Origin: CAXBMB01 sp052078155
Lineage (GTDB): Bacteria > Pseudomonadota > Alphaproteobacteria > Kiloniellales > DSM-21159
Length of the DNA stretch: 64,000 nt
Assembly: GCA_052078155.1 (NCBI GenBank)
Contig: JBQJBP010000001.1
Span: 496,001 to 560,000 of the forward strand
Reading direction: 5' to 3'
Below, in pieces: positions 57,951-64,000 of this stretch. The notes beneath the pieces are model-generated. The model saw nothing but the letters and a program-made list of their open reading frames with translations. It was not told the DNA's origin and did not search any database. The translations under genes were made by a program, and so were the position numbers. Numbering within the stretch: the stretch's first letter is position 1; each line of letters opens with the position of its first letter.

Positions 57951-57992
57951 CTCAGAGATCTTTCGCGAACCTCAGGCCGTCGTAGATGGCGG
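57951..57992 (-). pseudogene. orphan 3' end of the flavin oxidoreductase gene
   Basis: These 42 bases match 60823-60864, the last 13 codons and stop of the complete oxidoreductase gene, at 37 of 42 positions. Read on the minus strand they encode AIYDGLRFAKDL-stop, identical to the complete gene; all five differences are at third codon positions. This pattern means the fragment came from a functional orthologue or an old duplicate that had been under selection. It ends exactly where the dnaE fragment begins. Confidence 0.85.
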
Positions 57993-58337
57993 AACTCCAA
58001 GCAGTGCAATCGCTTTGATTTTGTCTCGCTGTCTGATTCTACGGGGGTGTTTGAAGTCACGCTGTTCAGTGAAACTCTGGGTCGCTGCCGGGACCTGCTG
58101 GAAGGCGGCAAACCGCTGCTGGTTCAAGTTTTGGTGGAACGGCAGCCCGAAGTCGATGACCTGCGTCTGACCGCTCAGGATTTTGAAGATCTGGACGAAG
58201 CTCTCGCTAAAACCGCACCGAGCCTCAAAATCTACGCCAACAGCACCGACCCCTTAAGCCACCTCAACGCCATTCTGCAGCGAGAGGGCAGGGGCCGGGG
58301 CAAAATGGATCTGGTTCTCAGCCTGAAAAATGACCTA
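57993..58337 (+). pseudogene. truncated copy of the dnaE C-terminal region
   Basis: Without any gap, these bases match dnaE 54038-54382 with about 28 mismatches in 343 (near 92% identity, counted by hand). They encode the OB-fold part of the polymerase alpha subunit, for example FVSLSDSTGVFEVTLFSE and LKIYANSTDPLSHLNAIL. The copy lacks the last 32 codons of dnaE and the stop. An open frame of 241 codons at 57780-58505 spans it and fuses it to unrelated sequence, but there is no sign that a protein is made. It is a relic of the rearrangement described in the findings. Confidence 0.88.
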
Positions 58338-58501
58338 GCCTCTTTTTCTTTGACAGAGACGGCAACGGGCAACCAGATCATCATCCAAAACCGTCAGTTA
58401 GGATCACACGGCGACTGCGCGATTGCGCTTGTCTGTTCGTGCTTCTCAGTAATACATGTGAATGCCGGAGCAACAGGGCAAGGACAATTGAGAGGCTGGT
58501 G

Positions 58502-59431
58502 TTAGGCCGCTTCCGTCGCCAATATATGTTCCCCAATCTGCTGGACCGACCCCAGTGCACGCAGGCGCAAATCTTCTTGATCCGCTTGATGCTCAAGGGC
58601 TTCAAATGCCTCATCAAGATTTGCTTGTTGCTTTTCAGTAACTTGTGGATCCTCTTTGGGTGGCCGCTGCAAAATCATTTCATGATTGCGTAAAAACTCA
58701 CTACCGGGTTCGCGGTCGCGTTCGACCTTTAGGTCCCACAAGCGGCGCTTTATCAGATTGACTGAACCTGTAAGCGATCCTGCCTTCAGTGTACCGAAGT
58801 TCGCCACAAGTTTCGAACCGGAAAAGTCGATTATGACCTTGTGACTCGATCCTTTCATTCGACGCTGCTTGCCCTCACGCAGATCGGCACTGAAATAACC
58901 AGCAAACCCCTCTCGCTGCGACTTCACATAGTCGCAAACCAAAAATGGCAAGCGGTCTCCTAGACCTTGGTCCCCGTCGGCGACTGCATTGAGCACCGGG
59001 CGGGCGACTGCAACCATTTCTGCTGTGGGTTCAATGTAGAGGGACGAAAGGGCTGACATCCAGCTTCTTGCAACGCTTTCAAGGCTTCTGCCCTCGGCTT
59101 CCCTCAGATCACCAAAAGCAATGCCTGTTACGGCTGGGTCAGGCTGCGTGAATGCTTCCATGGCTCGCTTGGCTAGGTCGGCTTCAAGGTATTTGCCCGC
59201 AATTTCGATGGCGGCGACAGCGCCAATTGCATCCGTACCGTAGAAACACTTCAAGCGGTCAAGCTGATTTGCCCATTCCAGATGGAAACCGTCTTTGTTG
59301 AAAGCAGCAACGCCGACAACAAACCGTTCGTAAGAGCCGGATATCGGTTCAAAAAACACAGGTGCCCAGTGAGCGCGAATACCGTCGCGCAGCTTGGGGA
59401 ATATGTCTGTGTCGATCGTAATATCCATCAT
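58502..59431 (-). CDS. unknown protein encoded with a HipA-like kinase
   Basis: The 309-residue protein has no signal peptide or membrane segment. The N-terminal half contains WAPVFFEPISGSYERFVVGV, a beta-strand pattern reminiscent of partner proteins such as DUF3037 that pair with HipA-like kinases, though I cannot match it to that family. The C-terminal third is charged and probably helical or coiled, with EKQQANLDEAFEALEHQADQ. Its ATG overlaps the kinase stop (ATGA), so the two are translationally coupled and probably act together. It could be an adaptor, substrate or antitoxin. Codon use and base composition are more AT-rich than the core genes around it. Confidence 0.75.
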   Translation of the reverse strand: MMDITIDTDIFPKLRDGIRAHWAPVFFEPISGSYERFVVGVAAFNKDGFHLEWANQLDRLKCFYGTDAIGAVAAIEIAGKYLEADLAKRAMEAFTQPDPAVTGIAFGDLREAEGRSLESVARSWMSALSSLYIEPTAEMVAVARPVLNAVADGDQGLGDRLPFLVCDYVKSQREGFAGYFSADLREGKQRRMKGSSHKVIIDFSGSKLVANFGTLKAGSLTGSVNLIKRRLWDLKVERDREPGSEFLRNHEMILQRPPKEDPQVTEKQQANLDEAFEALEHQADQEDLRLRALGSVQQIGEHILATEAA

Positions 59432-60225
59432 ACCAATGTAGGCACACCAAGCGCCTTGCTAGCATAAACAGGCACATTAGCCGTTCTTTTCTCAAGAAAT
59501 CCTTTCAGCGCGTTCACATTTTTTGGCGGCAGAAGATCGGTAATGCGACTGTTTTTCGAGGTATCAGTTGCGTCAAATCCGTCGATATCCGCACCGAACT
59601 TGCGTACCTCAGAGGCGCGTTGCTTCCTTTGATCATGTGAAAGATGCATTGTAAGCCACTCACTCAAACGATTTCGATACTCTACTTCAGGGTCAAGCTG
59701 ATCAGCTTTCCAGTCTGGTCCCGTGAAACAATGGCCGTGGTCGATCAGCCAGAACTCGTTTTCTCCGCCAAACAGCAAGTTCCCGCTGTGGCGGTCCACA
59801 TTCGCTATCCATGCGTCAAACGCATAGAGATGTCCTAGATCACCCCATTTGGTGATCTGATCTAGCAGCGCCTTGCGGCCTGCGGCATCTGAACCTGTCC
59901 AACGATAGGTGACGTTAGGAACCTTCACATCAACACTTACGAACACTAGCCGCGAACCGTCCCTGGTGGCCGGAGCCTTTGAAACCTTTAAAATGTCTGA
60001 ACGCGCGAGACCAAGATAGCAATCCGGTATGGGCAAGCCGACTTCACGCGCCAAACTGTGAGCAACAAGCTCATTGCAGAGTTGGACAAGGTTAAGGTCT
60101 TTGATTATCGCTTGGCGGGTTTCGTTTTCCGATGTCAAAACCTGCCCGCGAAAGGTGTCGTTGACGTTGTTTTCTTTAAACCCGGTCGCACCAAGTAGTA
60201 CGGTCGCTAATTCAACGGTCGGCAT
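59428..60225 (-). CDS. HipA-like (HipA_2-type) kinase
   Basis: The 265-residue protein looks like a minimal HipA-fold Ser/Thr kinase. It has a nucleotide-binding Lys near residue 42 (QAIIKDLN), the catalytic loop NVDRHSGN at about 142-149 with Asp144, and the metal Asp in WLIDHGHCF near 162. It lacks the HipA N-terminal domain that binds HipB, and no HipB-like repressor gene is adjacent. I chose the ATG at 60225; a TTG directly before it is the alternative. It is first in a two-gene operon with the unknown 309-residue protein. Its cellular target is unknown. HipA relatives phosphorylate aminoacyl-tRNA synthetases or other proteins, which is only an analogy here. Confidence 0.83.
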   Translation of the reverse strand: MPTVELATVLLGATGFKENNVNDTFRGQVLTSENETRQAIIKDLNLVQLCNELVAHSLAREVGLPIPDCYLGLARSDILKVSKAPATRDGSRLVFVSVDVKVPNVTYRWTGSDAAGRKALLDQITKWGDLGHLYAFDAWIANVDRHSGNLLFGGENEFWLIDHGHCFTGPDWKADQLDPEVEYRNRLSEWLTMHLSHDQRKQRASEVRKFGADIDGFDATDTSKNSRITDLLPPKNVNALKGFLEKRTANVPVYASKALGVPTLV

Positions 60226-60823
60226 CAAAATCTCGAATTTAATGAACGGTGCGCAACCTTAGCGAGTTGTACGTCAAATTGGCAAGACTTCTAGACATCC
60301 GTTTTCCAGATACTGCACATAAACGCCGCCGCGCCTGCATCTAGGAACCATGAGAAACCAGCGGGATTTAGACAGAATTTGGGGAGAAACTTTGCTGCAG
60401 AAGTAATCTCGATCTCTTTTGTTAGCTTCAATCTCTTGCCATCCACAAAACACTTTCGGCTTCTTCCGATCAATTTTGACGAGAAAGAACACAAATTGTC
60501 TCTTTCGTCCCCAGAATAGTCTTACAAAGTCTCCTCACACGTTTGGGTGAGAAAAAACCACTTACGGATGATGGCAAAAGATTGGATGCAACTCAAGAAA
60601 ACACTGAACTAGCAGTCATACGTAAGTGCTGACCTGGTGAAACACCGGTTTGCTTAATTGGGATTGTTGGGCATACGGGGACAACCCTTCCATAAGTTGC
60701 ATGACCAGAGGTCATCTGGATTCAGGATGCTGTTCGAGAACGTCTGAAACCCGCACACGGCCTCAAACATAAACCACCTGATTGCAAATCAGGTGGTTTA
60801 TGTTTGCTGGTGCGGTTTAATCC
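60226..60823. other. AT-rich right flank of the kinase cassette
   Basis: This 598-base stretch separates the kinase start from the oxidoreductase stop and should contain the kinase promoter. It is visibly AT-richer than the core genes. Two overlapping minus-strand open frames (60274-60492 and 60291-60494, about 70 codons each) show no recognisable protein. Its right end holds a long perfect hairpin at 60765-60805. I found no integrase or transposase. Confidence 0.45.
60765..60805. terminator. perfect 19-bp hairpin downstream of the oxidoreductase
   Basis: Arms 60765-60783 and 60787-60805 are perfectly complementary with a 3-base loop, and the outer pairs are A/T-rich. It lies 18 bases beyond the oxidoreductase stop and would terminate that minus-strand transcript. 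No equivalent hairpin accompanies the orphan fragment at 57951. Confidence 0.8.
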
Positions 60824-62881
60824 TCAGAGATCCTTGGCAAACCTGAGCCCGTCGTAGATGGCGGCGTGTACGTTGCGGGAGGCGACTGCGTCGCCGATGC
60901 GGAAGAGCTGGAAACGGCCTTCCGGATTGCTGCTGACGGCCTGGGGATTTCCGGCAATGAGCGCCTGGTAATCGACTTCGCCCTGGTTGCTGGAGAGGGG
61001 TTTGAGCTCCTCATAAAGCTCCGCCATGGGAACCGTGCCGTGTTCCAGCACCACCTGGTCCACCGTCCGGTGGCTGACAGCCCCTTCTGCATAGTCGCTG
61101 GACAGAGTAACCTTCAGGCGGTTGCCTTCCCGGGTGAGGGACTGCACCCGCCAGTTGATGGTGACCCGCACATCTTTTTCAGCAAAGGCCCGGGCATAGG
61201 GCACATGGTTGAGGCCGCCCACGTCGGGGGCCAGAAACCGTTCCGGCGTGACCAATTCCAGTTTGGCCCCGGCGTTGGCCAGAAACTCTGCCGTTTGCAT
61301 GCCCGGATGGCCGCCGTTGTCGTCAAAAAGCAGAACCTCTGATCCGGGCTTCACATCGCCTGAGAGCAGGTCCCAGGTGGAAACGGCCAGGTCAGCGCCG
61401 CTTTCAATGCAGTCCGTATTGGGCAGACCTCCTGTGGCGATCAACACCACGTCCGGGTTTTCCGCCTCGATTTCCTCCCGGCCGGCATAGACGTTGTAGT
61501 GCTGGGTGACGCCCAGAGCCTCAAGCCGGGCCAGCCGCCAGTCAATGATGCCCTGCAATTCTGAGCGGCGCGGATTTCTGGCGGCCAGCACCAGTTGTCC
61601 GCCGGCTTTGGCGGCCACTTCAAAGAGCACGACCTCATGGCCGCGCTCGGCCGCCACACGGGCAGCTTCCAGGCCTGCGGGGCCCGCGCCCACCACCACC
61701 ACCTTCTTTTGGACCTCTGCTTTGGGGATGTCGTGGGGCATGGTGCCTTCGCGGCCGGTGGCGGCATTGTGCATGCACAGGGCTTCATGCCCCTCATAGA
61801 TGCGATCCAGACAGTAGGTGGCACCGACGCAGGGGCGGATTTCTTCTTCCCGGCCCTCAGCCACCTTGCGGGCTATGTGAGGATCGGCCAGATGGGCGCG
61901 CGTCATGCCCACCATGTCCAGCTTGCCCTCTGCAATGGCATGGCGGGCCGTGGCCACATCGTTGATGCGCGCGGCATGGAAAACCGGAAACTTGGTGACC
62001 TCGCGCACTTCGCCGGCAAAATCCAGGTGAGGGGAGGCGGCCATGCCCTGGATCGGGATGACCTTGGACAGGGCCACATCGCTTTCAATATGGCCGCGAA
62101 TGATGTTGAGGAAGTCGATCTGCTCCGTCTGGACCAGCCGTTTGGCGATTTCCACGCCCTCTTCCTTGCTGAGACCCTTGTCCCAGTCTTCGTCGGCCAC
62201 CATGCGCAGGCCCAGTATGAAGTCCGGACCGCAGGCGGCGCGAATGGCATCCAGCACCTGATAGGTAAAGCGCAGACGGTTATCCAGAGAGCCGTTGTAG
62301 CTGTCGCTTCTGAGGTTGGTGGCCGGGGACCAGAAACCATCCATCAGATGGCCGTAAGCTTCCAGTTCGATGCCATCCAGTCCGGCTTCATGCATGCGTT
62401 GGGCGGCGGTGGCGTAGTCCTTGATGATGCGATCCAGATCCCAGGTTTCCGCTTCCTTGGGAAAGGCCCGGTGGGCCGGTTCGCGCACCGGGGAGGGGGC
62501 CAGGACCGGCAGCCAGTCGGCTTTGTTCCAGGCTGTGCGCCGTCCCAGGTGGGTCAGCTGGATCATCACGGCGGTGCCGTGCTCGTGACATTCCTCCGTC
62601 AGCCGCTTCATATAGGGGACGATTTCGTCTTTGTAGGCGTAGAGGTTGCCAAAGGCCGGGGGGGAGTCCTGCGAGACGATGGCTGATCCGGCGGTCATGG
62701 TCAGGGCAATGCCACCCTTGGCCTTTTCCACATGATAAAGACGGTAGCGATCCTTGGGCATGCCGTCTTCGGAATAGGCCGGTTCGTGGGAGGTGGACAT
62801 GATCCTGTTGCGCAGGGTGAGGTGTTTCAGCTGATAGGGCTGCAACAAAGGGTCGCTGTGTTTTTGACTCTGTTCACTCAC
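60824..62881 (-). CDS. NADH:flavin oxidoreductase / dienoyl-CoA reductase family protein, N-methylproline-demethylase-like
   Basis: The 685-residue protein has an N-terminal FMN TIM barrel (PYQLKHLTLRNRIMSTS start and RMVADEDWDKGLS inside) and C-terminal FAD/NAD-binding domains (VVVGAGPAGLEAARVAAERG). The cluster region reads CVGATYC followed 12 residues later by Cys. Compared with the CxxCxxC-x12-C pattern of trimethylamine dehydrogenase relatives, the second Cys is Ala. The overall form resembles demethylases for N-methylated amino acids such as N-methylproline. I chose the GTG at 62881, with AGGGGAG and AGGA upstream, over a TTG at 62929. Its 3' end is the source or sister of the orphan fragment at 57951-57992. 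Confidence 0.85.
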   Translation of the reverse strand: MSEQSQKHSDPLLQPYQLKHLTLRNRIMSTSHEPAYSEDGMPKDRYRLYHVEKAKGGIALTMTAGSAIVSQDSPPAFGNLYAYKDEIVPYMKRLTEECHEHGTAVMIQLTHLGRRTAWNKADWLPVLAPSPVREPAHRAFPKEAETWDLDRIIKDYATAAQRMHEAGLDGIELEAYGHLMDGFWSPATNLRSDSYNGSLDNRLRFTYQVLDAIRAACGPDFILGLRMVADEDWDKGLSKEEGVEIAKRLVQTEQIDFLNIIRGHIESDVALSKVIPIQGMAASPHLDFAGEVREVTKFPVFHAARINDVATARHAIAEGKLDMVGMTRAHLADPHIARKVAEGREEEIRPCVGATYCLDRIYEGHEALCMHNAATGREGTMPHDIPKAEVQKKVVVVGAGPAGLEAARVAAERGHEVVLFEVAAKAGGQLVLAARNPRRSELQGIIDWRLARLEALGVTQHYNVYAGREEIEAENPDVVLIATGGLPNTDCIESGADLAVSTWDLLSGDVKPGSEVLLFDDNGGHPGMQTAEFLANAGAKLELVTPERFLAPDVGGLNHVPYARAFAEKDVRVTINWRVQSLTREGNRLKVTLSSDYAEGAVSHRTVDQVVLEHGTVPMAELYEELKPLSSNQGEVDYQALIAGNPQAVSSNPEGRFQLFRIGDAVASRNVHAAIYDGLRFAKDL

Positions 62882-63403
62882 CGGTCCTGATCTCCCCTGC
62901 AGCGCCTGGGCTGCTTGTTCGGTCAGCAACGCATAGGTTGCCTGACCTGGTTTCTTTATCGTTGTTTGTCAGCTCTGCGGCTGTTCTTGCAGGCAAAAGT
63001 CTGATCAATGCTGTCACCGGCTTCAATCGCTTTTGCGCATTTTCAGGCCACTTTGCCGTCAAACTGATATATGAGGCAAGTAATCCAGCGTCTGGCAAAC
63101 ACCTGGCCAATACCAGGCCGGAGGAGCAGGAGGCGCTTTGTGTGAATCCCTGAAACCGATCTGACATCAGCGGCCCTGCACAGGCTGGTGGGCTGGTGTG
63201 CAGCTTTTGCTGCAGGCATTTTACCTCTTAGCCCTTGCAAGAGAGGGCCAAGAGGCGTATCACCCGCGCCTAGTAACAACCCACACACGGACCCATGCGG
63301 TGAGAAGGGGAGACATCCCTTCCGTCGTCCCGGTGTTCTCAAGGCGCTCTTGATCTTGAGAATGACTAAGGTTCGTGGCGGACTAACCGGAGAAAACAAG
63401 CCA
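62882..63403. other. divergent region oxidoreductase / rpsB, with rpsB leader
   Basis: This 522-base gap must hold both promoters. Two hairpins lie in its right half: a perfect TGCAGC/GCTGCA stem at 63199-63214 and the larger structure at 63224-63255. No coding sequence is supported. Confidence 0.5.
63224..63255 (+). promoter_or_regulatory. candidate structured leader of rpsB
   Basis: An 11-bp stem with one A-C mismatch (CCTCTT-a-GCCCT paired with AGGGC-c-AAGAGG) lies about 150 bases upstream of the rpsB start. Ribosomal protein S2 represses its own operon in several bacteria through leader RNA, so an RNA operator here is possible. A plain terminator is less likely because no T run follows. 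Confidence 0.3.
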
Positions 63404-64000
63404 ATGGCGCTTCCCACATTCACCATGCGCCAGCTGCTGGAAGCTGGCATTCACTTTGGTCATACCACCCGTCGCTGGAACCCGCGCATGGCGCCGTTCC
63501 TGTTCGGCGTGCGCAACGGTGTGCACATCATCGATCTGGAACAGACCGTTCCCCTGCTGCACCAGTCCCTGGTGTTCCTACAGCAGGTTGCTGCAGGCGG
63601 CGGTCGTGTGCTGTTCGTCGGTACCAAGCGTCAGGCCAGCGACATTCTGGCTGAATCCGCCAAGCGCTGCGGTCAGTACTACGTGAACCACCGCTGGCTC
63701 GGTGGCATGATGACCAACTGGAAAACCATCTCCAACTCCATCCGTCGCCTGAAGGCTCTGGATGAGCAGCTGGCCCAGGAAAATTCCGGTCTGACCAAAA
63801 AAGAAACCCTGAACCTGACCCGCGAGCGCGACAAACTGGAACGCGCCCTGGGTGGGATCAAGGAAATGGGTGGCATTCCCGACGCCATCGTGATCATCGA
63901 CACCAACAAAGAGCAGCTGGCCATCGCCGAAGCCAACAAGCTGGGTATCCCCATTGTGGCTGTGCTGGACTCCAACTCCGACCCCGAAGGCATTGCTTAT
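63404..64000 (+). CDS. rpsB: 30S ribosomal protein S2 (partial, runs off the window)
   Basis: S2 is an essential small-subunit ribosomal protein. The visible 199 codons begin MALPTFTMRQLLEAGIHFGH and include TRRWNPRM, FVGTKRQA and HRWLGGMMTNWKTI, all hallmark S2 segments. The GGAGAA ribosome-binding site precedes the ATG. The gene is cut by the window end; tsf (elongation factor Ts) usually follows. Confidence 0.97.
   Translation, partial: MALPTFTMRQLLEAGIHFGHTTRRWNPRMAPFLFGVRNGVHIIDLEQTVPLLHQSLVFLQQVAAGGGRVLFVGTKRQASDILAESAKRCGQYYVNHRWLGGMMTNWKTISNSIRRLKALDEQLAQENSGLTKKETLNLTRERDKLERALGGIKEMGGIPDAIVIIDTNKEQLAIAEANKLGIPIVAVLDSNSDPEGIAY

Noticed and set aside
57780..58505. A 241-codon plus-strand gene covering the dnaE fragment
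   Set aside because: It is an accidental fusion of unrelated sequence with the dnaE fragment, without a ribosome-binding site or conserved ends.
60274..60494. Two overlapping short minus-strand genes beside the kinase cassette
   Set aside because: They occupy the same AT-rich stretch in different frames, neither has a clear ribosome-binding site, and neither resembles a known antitoxin.
57951..60864. The 42-base oxidoreductase repeats as attL/attR of an integrative element
   Set aside because: The two copies differ only by synonymous changes inside a gene end, no integrase is present, and the adjoining dnaE copy is better explained by segment duplication.

Overview
The window reads as chromosomal DNA of an alphaproteobacterium, with GC in the mid to upper 50s percent by eye. 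The evidence is gene order and family type: yajC-secD-secF followed by Mth938-like and squalene/phytoene-synthase-like genes, DUF502-recG-sdhE-mfd, a short (441 aa) ProRS followed by lolC/E-lolD-dnaE, TrmFO, and a GyrA with an acidic insertion in its C-terminal half. I infer a free-living, possibly marine Rhodospirillales/Kiloniellales-like lineage; the order is a guess.

Layout. 0.3-4.9 kb: Sec accessory operon with two homologues of mitochondrial complex I assembly factors. 5.0-9.3 kb: RND efflux adaptor and pump. 9.4-14.5 kb: TerB-like protein, trmFO, a PBP4-type peptidase and a class III cyclase. 15-25.4 kb: uvrA, ssb, a patatin lipase, an ElaA-type acetyltransferase, gyrA and coaD. 25.5-31.1 kb: tRNA-Lys with a clear promoter, a Rieske oxygenase, a periplasmic thioredoxin with a CcdA-type partner, two glycosyltransferases and a small exported protein. 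31.4-36.4 kb: a 1017-residue kinase/M23/aminotransferase fusion, a TetR regulator and another glycosyltransferase. 36.6-39.3 kb: two small membrane proteins, three tRNA-Leu genes (GAG, CAG, CAG) and a dehalogenase-like hydrolase. 39.7-54.5 kb: tandem DUF502 protein, recG, sdhE, mfd, proS, lolC/E, lolD and dnaE. 54.6-62.9 kb: a rearranged accessory segment. The window ends inside rpsB.

The most unusual part is 54-61 kb. A copy of an internal piece of the dnaE 3' region (57993-58337, about 92% identical to 54038-54382) lies directly against a copy of the last 13 codons of the flavin oxidoreductase gene (57951-57992 versus 60823-60864, 37 of 42 bases identical, all five changes synonymous). The order is dnaE - dipeptidase/amidohydrolase - oxidoreductase end' / dnaE end' - HipA-like kinase operon - oxidoreductase. 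That is the product expected from a tandem duplication, or a single-crossover integration of related DNA, at an ancestral dnaE/oxidoreductase junction, with different cargo in the two copies. The second cargo is a two-gene operon: a small HipA-like kinase and a 309-residue protein I do not recognise, coupled by an ATGA overlap. This is the best candidate for an undescribed system here.

Other points worth checking are the single-chain kinase/M23/aminotransferase protein, the fused DUF502 duplication, an M19 dipeptidase homologue without its usual N-terminal metal ligands, and an oxidoreductase with three of the four usual iron-sulfur cysteines. All identities were counted by hand and no database search was possible.
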